64,000 nucleotides of DNA. Source: Heterobilharzia americana. Taxonomy: Eukaryota > Platyhelminthes > Trematoda > Strigeidida > Schistosomatidae. The position numbers and the translations under genes are program-made. Under the pieces are notes generated by a model that ran no database searches, was not told the DNA's origin, and worked only from the letters and a program-made list of their open reading frames with translations. The stretch spans positions 18,485,755 through 18,549,754 of the forward strand of contig OX104132.1 of the NCBI GenBank assembly GCA_944470555.2, in the 5' to 3' direction. Of this stretch, positions 11,245 to 22,232 are shown piece after piece. Within the stretch, counting starts at the first letter, position 1. Every line of letters starts with the position of its first letter.

Positions 11245-12345
11245 GTAGACGTACTCATGGAGATCTGCCTATCGTCATCTGACTTTTACAGGGATTAATC
11301 CTATCACGGGAGACCCCCTTGCACGTTTAGAGTACTCAGGTAACGTATCTATGCAAGATGATGTGGACAAAATATGTAATCTTCTGGATATCATAAGTGG
11401 CAATTCCAGAATATTTGAAATGAATTTGTCACTGCTGAAATTCAAACTGTTGCTTTATGACTGGTCTTCACCGGCTCCCTTGTTGATTATTGGGAGTGAA
11501 ATGGTTTAGTGTGTTGACCGCGTTAACTACCTGCAAAATCAGATCACCCCTGGTGGGTCAGTGACCGATGAAGTCACTGAATCAATACAGAAGGCCCGAC
11601 TAGCTTACGCTAAATAATGCCATTTATGGAACCCTTGTCATATCCAACTGTTTCTTATAGGTCGAGTGCACAGCACTGAGGTTCGCTCTTTCCTGCTATA
11701 TGGCTGTAAATTATGGCTATTAAAGGTAGAGGATGTAAGACATCTTCAGACGCTTAACCACATTGGCCTTCTTAGCACTGACCGCTTGATGCGCTGTCAT
11801 CCAAACATTTTTAAGGAGAAGAGAAAAGTCAGTTGATGAGACTATGAACCTTCATCGCCTCAAGCATCTTAGACGCGTCATACATGCCCATTCATCATCT
11901 CGCTCATCTCACAATGCTAGCTGAGGTAGGTTCAGGCTGGGAAAACGTTAGAGATGGCTAGACTGAAACTCAGCAATACCTCTGAAAGTCTTTAACTGAT
12001 GATCTGGATTGTGTAAGTTAATATAGACTTCCTAGTTGGGGTCTGCATGACAACAAAACCCAGTGGTTGGCAACTCTAAGTGAAATGGATTAGAATCAAT
12101 GTCGGTAGCGTAGATATATCTACGCAATAACCTCACCTTAGTAGTCATACTAAAATTTCAGTAACTGTCCAATACCCTCTGTTATTTTTTAGTGACCTTC
12201 AACAACTTCTTACTGCTCTCTTCTACACTTCTTTATCTTTCACCCTGATGCCTTTTCGCTTGATGGACTGATATAAGATTTGACAGCCTGGGCTGCTATA
12301 CGTAATACCCGAACCTATGTTGATATTGTCTGTATGTCTGTTTGT
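11245..12345 (+). mobile_element. Decayed Perere-3/SR3-like retroposon, 3' part
   Basis: Scattered peptides match the C-terminal part of an RTE-type reverse transcriptase: a YLQNQITPGGSVTDE segment (about 11530), an SFLLYGCKLWLLKVEDVRHL segment (about 11690-11750), and a tail with WWPR-type descendants lost to stops. The 3' untranslated end (...GAACCTATGTTGATATTG, then short TGTT repeats near 12340) matches the end at about 54160. At least five frame breaks or stops make it dead. The 5' end is truncated. The family name is from general knowledge of schistosome retroposons. Confidence 0.7.
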
Positions 12346-12684
12346 TTGTTTGTTTAGGTAACCATGGCGAAAAATAAACATGAGTTGAAATATAGAAATG
12401 AAGAATAAATAGTGAAGTAAAAGAAAAGTTTCTCAGTGAGAAAAGGAAGTAGGAAATAAATATCTGAATTTGAAAATCCACATATTAACAAGACAAAATT
12501 CGAATCAGTTTTTATTACGCTTAAGAACTTAAAAGTCTTAATTTTTCATATTATAGTGTTTCTTAGATATAAAGAAAATGAGAAGTTCGGCGAAGATATA
12601 TTTTTCAGTGACTTAGTTTTCCATAGATGTACGGACACAGTTAATACAGTTTTAGTGTCATACAAGCAATAACACTAAAACTAT

Positions 12685-12888
12685 ATCCGTCGCACAAGAA
12701 GTGGCTATCGCGGCTCGGTGGTGTAGTGGATAACACGCTGGTATTTGAAGCTGTGGCTTCCGAGCCCGAGTCCCTGTGGAAACAACATCACTCACTGGGA
12801 GGCAGATACATCCAGCTGACGAGTCCCAAATAGGACGAAATGCGCATCCTGGGTTCCACTACTAGCCACTGCCCACCATTACTAATAC
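12685..12888 (+). mobile_element. SM-alpha type tRNA-derived SINE, well preserved
   Basis: The head GTCGCACAAGAAGTGGC is followed by a tRNA-like part (GGCTCGGTGGTGTAGTGGAT, box A like; GAGCCCGAGTCCC, degenerate box B), then a CACTGGGAGGCAGATACATC linker and a complete hammerhead module. This is the best reference copy in the window; others lie at 3548, 3965, 16495, 16845, 57435 and 60365. In schistosomes this family is known to be transcribed by RNA polymerase III and to self-cleave. Confidence 0.8.
12801..12868 (+). ncRNA. Hammerhead ribozyme, intact core
   Basis: Core boxes are all present: CTGACGAG (12816-12823), stem II GTCC/GGAC closed by a CAAATA loop, GAAA (12837-12840), then TGCGCATC with cleavage expected after C12848. 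Stem I forms from ATCCAG (12810-12815) and CTGGGT (12849-12854). Stem III would be a very short TGC/GCA pairing, as in the known schistosome SM-alpha ribozymes. It sits inside the SINE at 12685-12888. Sequence supports a competent core; activity is inferred. Confidence 0.8.
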
Positions 12889-13252
12889 AGTTTCGTTTAA
12901 CTATACTGGATGGTTACACGAATTATTTAATTAAACTTAGTAACAAAAATGTATTAGAGTGAAAAGTAAAAATTCACATTTGAGATATAAGGCGCAAATT
13001 AATCCTAAAACAACATGGAAACCAACATATTTAATCGGATAGAATATAAAGTTGTATAATATATGAAAATAATTTTCAAGCTCAAGCATGATCAAAGGAA
13101 ACATGGAAACAAAATGAAGATATTATTGGGTTATTGAAATATGTCATAAAATACAACAAAATTGTGAATAATAAGAGAGATATCGGTGTATCAATAGGAA
13201 TTTACTGAGTTCAAGCTAGTAATAAAAATCGTACTAGTTTCTTTTAAACACA

Positions 13253-14960
13253 TTATTCCGGTTTCCCCATGCATGTAACAAAAACTTCTGCAGTACAGAG
13301 AAGACGGAAACGTTTCATTTTTGGCAAATTTCTTTCCACCTTATAGATGACTTTGAACACTGAATCAACCGTGATATATCGTTCAGTGTTGACAAGGTGC
13401 TCAATTGTTGCACTTCTGATTGATCCACTTGCGCTTCCTTGCAGCCGGGTGGGGTGAATTGTCCCTAACACCTTTGGAAAGAGCATCTATTGGACGATCT
13501 AGATACCTGGTTCCACAGGAGTAAGTAAAATGATAAGCACACATGGAAGTGGTCAGATTCGGAAGATTATCCTTCGGGATTACTAGGAAACATTAGACAA
13601 CTGGAGAATACTGTCCTCAACGTTGGACCGAATAAAATTTTCGTAGCGAATTTGAAATCCTTCTTTACAAGGTATCAGCAGCGAAGCCACCTTCGAAGTC
13701 AAGATCCATGTCTAATACCTTCTTTAAAACTGAAATGGGTAACTCTCTTCGGGTTTGGGTCTTACCTTCGTTGTCCACAAATCGTGCCGGATATCGGTTT
13801 TCGCCCACAGCCCTTTTAAGAAACGTGAGTTCTTCTTCTACTACAGTACTGCAGATTCTCCGAATACTGTCGGCAAGGCACACGATAAGTATTCTTTCTC
13901 GACTTTAGGGTACCCAGCTGTAGAAATTTATCCATCATATCGTCTGGTTAGTTCTAAATCCAAAGCTGGGATCTTTGATCTCCTTTCTACTTTAAGTTAG
14001 AATTTAATTTTAAGGGGAGGGGCAAACATATATGAGTAAAACATAATTTAAATCATAGTCATCATGATGAATTTTGAAGATATCGTCAACATACATTTTG
14101 TACACCAAAAACCTGTCAGTTATTGGTTTTAGACTACCATTCTGCAAAATGGACATAAAACAATCTGCCAGTAGCTGGTAAAGAGGAGAACCCATAACAA
14201 CTGCAACTTTTTGATGGTAAATGACATTGCTGAAGAAAAAGTGAGAGCTGCGACTGCATCTAAGCAGCAGTTTTTTAGGTATGAAGTAGATATTTCAATG
14301 TTCAGGTGGCTGTAGTCTGTATATTTGCATAGGAAACGATCGTCTCCATGAGTGATACGCTGGTGAAGAAAAATTCTACATCGAGTGATAACATACCTTT
14401 TCCAGTTGCTTTCAAAGATCTCATACAGTCGATGAATTCGAATGTGTCAGGGAGAGACCGCCTGGATAGCTGTTTTCTTATAGGCTCAAGGATTTCAGAA
14501 AGCCATTATGCAATAGGATGATAAAGTCATCCCGAAATTGAACAAAGTGGTAGGCCAGGGTCGGGAACTTTGGGTAAACCGTAAAGCCCAGGTATTAACA
14601 ACCCTTTTGGTCTGAGGCATTCAAAACGATCTTCTTTGATTAGTTGATCATTCTTATGTTTTTTAAAAACGTTCGTAAGTTGTCTTTTATTTAGTTCAGT
14701 TTCATTTTTCTCGTTGGCAGGCTTAGAGTATTTTTTATCGTCTTAAATCCCGATCAACATTTCCTGAATATATACGTTTCTGTCTGTCAGAACCACACCA
14801 GAACCCTTGCCTAGACGCGCTATTACTAATTTCTTGTTAGCTGTTAGCTCTTTCAGTTGTGGTTTACGTTCCTTGGTTAGGAGGTGATAGACCTCTGTTT
14901 TTCTGTTGAGGCCGATTGAAGTGTTGGAGTTCTGTGTCTGAGAGAAGAATAATACCACTC
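13253..14960 (-). mobile_element. Penelope-like element (PLE-1), broken
   Basis: On the minus strand, from the 5' side: a segment with LVIARLGKGSGVVLTDR (about 14820), the usual pre-RT block of Penelope reverse transcriptases; GSPLYQLLADCFM ... YVDDIF (14010-14195), the RT active-site region with its DD pair; and a C-terminal segment at 13253-13486 (SIRSATIEHL ... FKVIYKVERNL) matching the GIY-YIG endonuclease end of Penelope elements and resembling PLE-3 at 58018. Stops and frame changes separate the blocks, so it is dead. It is flanked on its 5' side by the inverted repeat pair at 15030-15511. Confidence 0.75.
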
Positions 14961-15029
14961 GTTTGACTGATTAGATTTTTAAACTGCACGTGAGGTACAA
15001 GTCTTCGAGTTGTTATTTGGTATATCATA

Positions 15030-15511
15030 CAGTGATGCATTATCATTTACTGGATAACGTTTCAAGCGTAATTTATTGCTCATATTCATATCAAGGTAAT
15101 CATATGACTTTCAAACTTCCTCTAAATTGTCTAACGGTTCTTCATTCGTTTATCTTAAAGGTAGGAAATTTTTCCAGATATCTGCAATATGTGATGAGCC
15201 ATTCCTGTTACATGTGTTACTTGCTGGTTGATTCAATAAACAAAGATTCCGTGACCAGTCTCTCCCTCCATTTAGCTACGTTGGATTTTTGAAATGTCAC
15301 TATATCTGTGAATGCAGAACAATAACTGAATTTTTTATGACTCATCACTTACTGCTAATATCTGGAAAACTTCATTACAATTAAAATAAACGAATATAGA
15401 ACTGTTAGACTACATAGAATAAGTCTGAAAGTCATATGATTACTTTGATATGAATATGAGCAGTCAATTCTGTTAAAAACATCATCCAGTAAATAATACT
15501 GTATCACTGTG
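15030..15511. repeat. Long inverted repeat pair beside PLE-1 (probable Penelope terminal repeats)
   Basis: Arm 1 (15030-15117) and the reverse complement of arm 2 (15423-15511) share long blocks, including GCTCATATTCATATCAA, GGTAATCATATGACTTTCA and a CAGTGATRCAxTATyATTTACTGGAT end. A related sequence lies at 59315-59400, near PLE-3. The conserved minus-sense string has a GAGC...GCTC stem followed by GAAACGT(C/T)ATCC, which looks like the 3' half of a hammerhead. Proximity to two Penelope copies suggests Penelope terminal repeats; an independent foldback element is the alternative. Confidence 0.6.
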
Positions 15512-15519
15512 TCCTTTAT

Positions 15520-16490
15520 AAAATAAGCAACCTAATTACGGAATTCTCCTTTACCATAACGCACAGTTTTCACTTTTACTTAAACAGAAAGTTTTACAAG
15601 TGAGTATTGGATAAAGACGCGGAGTAGATAAGTTGCCTTGCCACTTTATTTCATTTTATTTCTAAACAAAACGCTTAATACAGCATAAGCACCATGAGGT
15701 GGACCCTACAAAATAGCATAACAATATCTAGAAGATACAAAAGTGAAATAATAGTAAGAGAATGATAAAAGAACGGAAGTGAAAATAGAAATCGGTTATC
15801 AAAGAAGTAGTTGAAGTCATAAAATCAGAGCAGCATTCACTCCCTTTATTTTATTTTTCACTGACGGAAGAAACAAAGAAAGCTGTTGTACTACAATCAC
15901 TAGTTTCGATTCTGAGTATTAAAGAAGTGAAGGGTGTGAAGGCCTCTCAGACAAAATTTCAGCAGTTGTTTCAATAAATGACGATATCAATTTCGCAATA
16001 AAAAGTTGTTACCGAATATCAGGATTACTTCAATGGTGTCTCCACCGTGTGCTACTGAACCTACGCATAAAACTGTGGTTGAGCAAGTAATCGTTGGATA
16101 TCCTCACCTCAGAAAGATTAGGCTTCGTAGATATATAACACAGCTGCACAACCACATACCTTTTACAAGTGAACTTTCACAGTAAGTCTGAGGAAATGAC
16201 AGCACCTAAGGTGATTCAAATTGCTGTATACCAATGTGAACTATGATGTAAAAGCTACAGCACCCTATAAGTTTCATCTTCACCAGCAATTAAACAACTA
16301 AAGAAGGTTAAAAACCATGAGTGCGTGATGCTTCACGTCAATAGCCATTTGATTTCACGAAGCGAATTCCATGCTTGAGAAAAATGATGGCCAACTGACC
16401 AAGTAGGATATTACTTTTCCAGCGTTATCCCACAGTAAAACGATGTTGTTTATATAATTTAGGCCTCAACTTTTTTTGTAATAACTGACT
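15520..16490. other. Gene-free intergenic DNA
   Basis: No supportable exon, RNA gene or repeat between the inverted repeat and the SINE at 16495. Confidence 0.35.
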
Positions 16491-16494
16491 TGGT

Positions 16495-16685
16495 TGTGGT
16501 TAGCAGTGAAACCCATCACGTTAGTTTCGTCTTATTTGGGACTCTTTAGCTCGATGTACCTGCATCCGAGAGAGTGAATGTTGTTCCCACTGAGGCTCAA
16601 ACTTAATACCTATCACTTCAAACACCAAAGCGTTCTCCACTAGGCCACTGAGACATGATAGCCGCCTCTTCTACAGAGGGGATTA
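16495..16685 (-). mobile_element. SM-alpha type SINE, hammerhead core mutated
   Basis: A minus-strand copy with box A like GGCCTAGTGGAGAACGC and the TTCCCACTGAGGCTC block in plus orientation. The hammerhead box reads CTAAAGAG rather than CTGANGAG, losing the conserved G5 (complement of position 16547), although stem II and GAAA remain. Expected to be inactive. Confidence 0.7.
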
Positions 16686-16844
16686 GTTATCACTGTTTGT
16701 TAATACTTGTAATTCTTCCTTGTCATGCTGCATCAAACTGATTGATTTCTGTTGATATATGGGGTCTTATGCAGATGTCTCAATACTGCTTGAGTAATTA
16801 TTGTTACAACTGACTTGGTTGAAGAGATAGTTTGAAGTGACCTG

Positions 16845-16975
16845 TTTTGAAGCTGTGTGTACGAGTTTCAGGTCTCAGTGGAAACAGCGTCACCCACTGG
16901 GGTGTAGGTATATGCAGCTGACGAGTCCCGAACAGGATAAAACGCGTGTCGTGGATTCCACTACTATCCAAAACC
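16845..16975 (+). mobile_element. SM-alpha type SINE with hammerhead lacking G12
   Basis: A 5'-truncated copy starting at GAAGCTGTGTG. It keeps CTGACGAG (16918-16925) and stem II, but GAAA is AAAA: the conserved G12 is replaced by A at 16939, and the stem II closing base also changed. G12 acts as general base in hammerhead catalysis, so the copy should be inactive or very slow. Confidence 0.7.
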
Positions 16976-17166
16976 AAGTTAGATATAATATTAAATATTC
17001 CGGAAATATCAATGCATTTATATAGGATCCCATATGCCGACAAAGATCAATTTGATCCAGTATAAAGGCGGAGAGTTACAATTATCAACAAACAACAGTA
17101 ACGGAATGTTTTTCCCCTAGATTTATATTTACATCACTACCACATACCTTCTTCTGATGTTTCTAG

Positions 17167-18755
17167 ATTATGTTGTCTACGGCAAAATTAAAGACGAACT
17201 AGGAAATTGTATAGCTCTACCTAAACACCCAGTTGGTTCGAGAATACAGGGAGATATGGATGCAATTCATTACCTTAACTCAGACAATTTTGTTCAGGTA
17301 TATTAATATGCTAGCAAATTTACTGCTGACATCACTTTCTGACTAAGGACAGCACTATTTAACGAATCGCAAGCAAACCAACTATCACCAGAAACCAGTT
17401 CATCAGCCGCATCTCAGTCAGTGTATGCATGGGTTTTTTATTATATTATGTTGCAGAACAGCATGCATGGGAAAGTACACGGACTATTAAGATGTGAACA
17501 GGTTGTCAAGTATGTTTTCTCATGCTTCATTTCATTTAATAAAACTGGTCGCACTGACCAGCAGATGACTCATCTAGAAAAGATGCTGAACAGGGTGTTG
17601 AAGGTTTCGACTAAAAAAAGTGATGCTACAAGAGACCTAGTTCACAAGCTGATAGCCTCCAGAAAACGGCACCTAAATTATTACAAACAGATGCAGGAAA
17701 TGGAACGGAAGCTTCAAGACCCAACGTTTCATGACGAGGTCTGTGAAGACATTTCCAGCCTGGTCGGTTCCAAAATTGGGGTATCAGTTAGAAGGATCTT
17801 GGGTACCGTCCTGTCACCTGAATACAGCATGAGTTGCTCATGGTCGTCAACTGCAATGAAAAAGCCCTTCAAGAAAACTTTGTTATGCAAGCTTATCATC
17901 GGTAAGTATAGACACCATATATATTGTTCTCCCTAGGACCAATTTTCGATTATCACAGACACTTTAATTATAGCGAATCTGCAACCACCGACAAGATCGC
18001 CGTAGAAATACAACACTGGTTTCACAACAACAGGGATCGAGTAAGGAAAGATGGCAGAAAGGGATGGAAGCCACGTTTTGTGAGCATACTTTTTTCTTCA
18101 GTGAGAGCCACAAGCCCTACGACCAGTGTTGTGCGAATGAGAATAACATGGGAGAAGGTGAAGAAGAGCTGGCTTACGAATTTCATGACGTGGAACAGAA
18201 TCTAAATGACTGAAATATTTGACAGGAATATAACTGTCTTCATGATCAATGTGAAAGCCTCCTGATTTTCTTTTTGTCGATAATACTGCTTACCGGCTGG
18301 TTGTTTAGTTATGGAAATGTATGCATGGCACCTCAGGCAAAATGTATGAGTAGTGATGTATCTGGTCGAAAACTTTGGGTTAACTTAGGGAACTGCAGGA
18401 CGGTTTGTAATAAATTTTGGGCATATCTAGGGAACAATGGAATGGCCAGCAAATTACACCGCGCTACCTTGGGGAACTGCAGAAAAGTCTGCAAAAATAC
18501 TTCGGGGACTGAGGAAAAAGTGCTGCGTCACCCCAGGTTTGTTAGCTTATTTTCATACCTAAGTTGCCGATTTTAGCCCAAAGTTTATGATTGATCAATC
18601 ACGACATATATTGGTGAGTTAATTGTACTGACTACAAAAGTTGCTTGGTGAAGTAACTTAAACCAACTATTTAGAGGTCAGCTTATGAAGAAGATGAAGA
18701 TAAGTACGGAAGTGGAGAAATCAACATTGAAACTGAAGATATCGCTTTGGAATAA
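17167..18755 (+). CDS. DUF4806-domain protein gene, compact with tiny introns
   Basis: Exons inferred from splice sites and phase: 17167-17297, 17348-17420, 17562-17901, 17937-18079 and 18106-18213 (TGA); a possible alternative last exon at 18675-18755 ends GSGEINIETEDIALE. The third and fourth exons encode, in order, a basic coiled segment, ERKLQDPTFHDEV, VRRILGTVLSPEYSMSCSW, KKPFKKTLLCKLIIG and AVEIQHWFHNNRDRVRKD. This order matches the DUF4806 pattern known from other animals (LEEKL..F, VRRIL..L, YSW.G..KKAF..L.LC.vI, I..Wl). The tail is acidic (GEGEEELAYEFHDVEQ). Introns of 35 nt (17902-17936) and 26 nt (18080-18105) keep the frame. The first junction (17297 to 17348) does not match in phase, so an exon may be missing or the first exon belongs elsewhere. 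Function is unknown; such proteins are often transposon-associated or DNA-binding-like. Confidence 0.65.
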
Positions 18756-19149
18756 AGAGAAATGAAGATTTAGAAGGAAGTGTTTGTTTATTTACAGAAA
18801 AGGCATTTACCAAAGGTAAATGAAGTTGTAAAAATTTAAATGAAACCTATCCTTTTTGCGATAGTAGTAACCACTCTTTATATAGTCGTAGGGGAGAGGT
18901 CAGCGTGGTTTCCTGTTGCATGTTATGGTATCAGAGTTACAGGGAAAATGTGGCGGTGCTAAGGTAGTAGACATAAAGAGTTTATATTTTCAGTGACCTC
19001 ATTCTTATTTTCTATTATTTAGTCGTCACTCTTGTTTTGTTTTAAATTCGTAAACTATCATAAGTACAAATATGCATGTAAATCATACAGGAGAATAGTT
19101 TGGAGGGATAAGTGTACATAAGTTGAGCGAAAATGATACTGCATAAGAG

Positions 19150-20690
19150 TTGTGTTCACTCTAACCGACAGTGTCGTTAGTGGATGCGATGGCTCGACCA
19201 TGGTTACGTGCCGACAGCTCCATTATTTTTGGATAATAACGTGACTGTCAAGAAATTTATAGATATCCGTGAGCTGAAGGAATTCGTTGAGTAGACGTTG
19301 AAAATGAAATGAAGGTATGCAATTGCGAATACAAAGTGGGAGCTTATTCCATAACTTGCTGTACTGTATCATGAAGAATCGTGACCTAAGTTTAAGGCGG
19401 TATTTGTCCATAGGTACAGTACACTCACGACTGCATAGACTGTATGAGGGCGTAGGCTTAAAAGTAGGAGAGCATCAAGCATGAGTACGGTTACGCAAAA
19501 GGCGAAAAAATAGGTTCAAGTTGAGCTTCAGGTGTCTTAGCCAAAGTGGGTCAATCTTCAGTTTCTTAAACCTTCGCTCATAATCAAGTTCTTCATGACG
19601 GCCTAGTACACAGGTAGTAAATTTACTTTGAACATTCTCAACGTGTATCCTATCCAAAGGAAACACATTGTTGAAGATGATTGTGACATATGTAAGTACT
19701 GGGCGGATCATTATTTTGAATGAAAGTAGCCTAACCTCAATGGTATATACGCGTTTAAGCAAAAGGTCAACTTAGCGCCAACATTTGGATACAAGAGACT
19801 GGGCATACTCAGTAAAAGTTAGGTTCCGAAAATACTTGATACCTAAATCACATACTGAGTTATATGCTTGCAACACAGAATCCCCAAGGTGTAAACTGAC
19901 TTTTGGGTAGGAATCATTAAAACAGGGAATCCCGCATTTACTGGAATTCGCCATGTTTCACTCCAAGCGAATGAATTAGTCAGACCATTCTGGATTCCAT
20001 TAAAACTCTCACTTAGTGATAAGTAGGGGAAGCTATATACAATTTTTAGGTCATCAGCAAACAGATAGAGCTTGCCATGTTTTATTATATTAGAAATATC
20101 ATTTACGTAAAGGAGGAAGAGTAAGGGCCTCAACACACCACTTTGAATGAGACCACTCAAAATAGGTTTTGGGGAGGAACAGGTGTGACTGAACTGTATT
20201 ATTTGAGTACGCTGTCTTAGGAATGAGCTTATCCATAATAATAATGGGCCACTGATTCCAAATGATTCGAGCTTTAGAACTAACCGATTATGAAGTACTT
20301 TATCAAATGCTTTTTTGAAGTCGAAAAGTAGAGCAGTTACGAAAAGACCTTCATCGCGTTTGCTGGTGACTTCCTCAAAGTAATCCAGTAAGCAAGTACT
20401 ACATGAACGACCTTTTAAAAAACCATGTTACATATGAGAAAGTCACTGATTCGCGACCATATAATCAGTAATTTCTTGCACAACTACCCTCTCCATAATA
20501 CGAGAGACTAAAGATGTAATATTTATGGGGGAATAGTTTTCAATATTTGACGTCGGGTCAGATTTATACGTGAGAGATATGTATGACAGATTCCAGAGGT
20601 CAGGGTAGCATGCATCACGAAAGGGTATTGAGAATAGCTGCATAAGGATCAGTGGTATGTCTTAGCGACCCCTCTTGAGGAGGACAGATG
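19150..20690 (-). mobile_element. CR1/Jockey-type retroposon, 5'-truncated and broken
   Basis: Minus-strand peptides follow the order of a non-LTR reverse transcriptase: NYSPINITSLVSRIMERVV (RT block 2, about 20510-20570), GVLRPLLFLLYVNDIS (block B', degenerate QG-LGP), LYLFADDLKIVYSF with an intact FADD catalytic motif (about 20040-20090), then the thumb and C-terminal segments YVTIIFNNVFP, LKIDPLWLRHLKLNLNL and WNKLPLCIRNC near 19330. Frame breaks occur between segments. The endonuclease half is absent. CR1-like assignment rests on these motifs; Jockey-like is not excluded. Confidence 0.75.
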
Positions 20691-20759
20691 GGACAGATGA
20701 TCGCTTTTGAATTTTAAAAAATAACAAGAGTGAAGAATAAATAATAAATATAAAAGAAT

Positions 20760-21735
20760 CAAACTGAATTATCAAATCAACGCTCCACTTAATCAATTTC
20801 CTACTCCAGCAGCCAGATTTGAGCATATATATTTAGATATAGTTGGACCACTGCCTCCTTACAACGGTTTCGACTATCTCCGAACGCGCATAGATCGATT
20901 TACTCGCTGTTCCGTTGCTGTCTTACTATCGGACATTTCAGCCGAAACTGCAGCCAAAGCTCGAGTGACCCAGTGGATATTCAACTTTGGTGCCGCCTCA
21001 GCCGTCACTACCGATCGAGGTGCAGTTTGAAAGCCGCTTATCCCAACAACTCACTGACTTGTTTGGCACCAAAAGCCTACGCAAGATAGCATACCATCCT
21101 ATTTCTAATGGTATTGTGGAACGCTTACACAAACAACCTAACGTGGCACTTACTGCTGCTCTTTTTGACAATAACTGGCCTGCCAAACTCCCTTTGGTAC
21201 TGCTTGGAAATGGATCCACTTTGATGAGAGACATTGGTTGTTGTGCATCAGAGTTAGTCTAAGGAAAAACGTTGCAATCACCAGGAGAATTTTTCATCAT
21301 GGACAACCGAATCCTACTCTATATGGTTTACTAAGTGTACTTACTGAGAAAGCATATGAACGAGTTTAGAATATCACAGGCGCTGAAACTACTATCGCAG
21401 GTCTCATCTCAGCTAAATAACTGTACCCACATTTGTATCAGAAAAGAAGACGTCGAGCGACCACTACAACCAGTTTATGATGGTCCGTACAAAATCTTAC
21501 GTAGAAGCAATTAACCTTTTGCAATCGAAAAGTTCAACAAAACAGATACGGTGAGCATCGACCAAAAAAAGCCTGCCTTCGTCGACGACCCCTGAGAAAC
21601 AACTAACAATGATATCACATCCACGCAAACTGTAACAGTCGGAGCTCCTACAGAGAAGCCTGAAAGAGTTACTAGATCCGGTAAAAGAGTTCACTGGCCA
21701 GAACGTTACGTGCAAGTAATCATGATTTGATAATC
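20760..21735 (+). mobile_element. Gypsy (CsRn1-like) LTR retrotransposon remnant: integrase and pol end
   Basis: Integrase core in one frame with few breaks: FEHIYLDIVGPLPPYNGFDY (first D), TTDRGAV.FESRL (second D), AYHPISNGIVERLHKQ (catalytic E) and WPAKLPLVLLG. Downstream come YDGPYKILRRSN, an integrase C-terminal fold segment, and VTRSGKRVHWPERYVQV, the usual end of CsRn1/Boudicca-type pol proteins in flukes. At least two in-frame stops are present. Protease, RT and gag are not seen, and LTRs could not be delimited. It abuts the CR1-like element on its left. Confidence 0.8.
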
Positions 21736-22232
21736 CTTCCATTCAGATTATATTTTCTGCACCGAATTCGTAACAATCTTGCTTTACATAGATACACACT
21801 GTCTGTACATACTCGCACGCATTCATTTACAACCCTTCACACATTGCTTTCACCTAAGACCTGTGGATCATCGGTTAATTCTCATTTTCCTTTATTCTCT
21901 TATTTGTTTTCATGATTACAAACTATAATTTTCATAACTCAGTCACCACATTTAACAGTCAATAGCTATCGAATTCCAGTGTTTTGTTAATGAACGCACA
22001 CCTATTGCTACTTCCATCACGAGTACTTATTTTTCACTCTTTTCGAACACTTAAATATCTGATTTGGTACATCAGAGTTCTGGTGGCAAAATTATGCAGT
22101 ATACCCCATGTTACTTTATTCAAATTTCTTGACAATACTATGTGCACTCATTTCACTCTCATATTCAAGCTCATTTCTTTGTTTATACACTGGAGAATGA
22201 AGAACTAAATTAACTACATCCTTTCGACTCCT

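Noticed and set aside
18925..18938. TGGTATCAGAGTTA, resembling an LTR primer-binding site for initiator tRNA-Met upstream of the CR1/Gypsy block
   Set aside because: No LTR pair could be matched around it: the sequence before 18925 does not recur after 21735. Left as a chance match.
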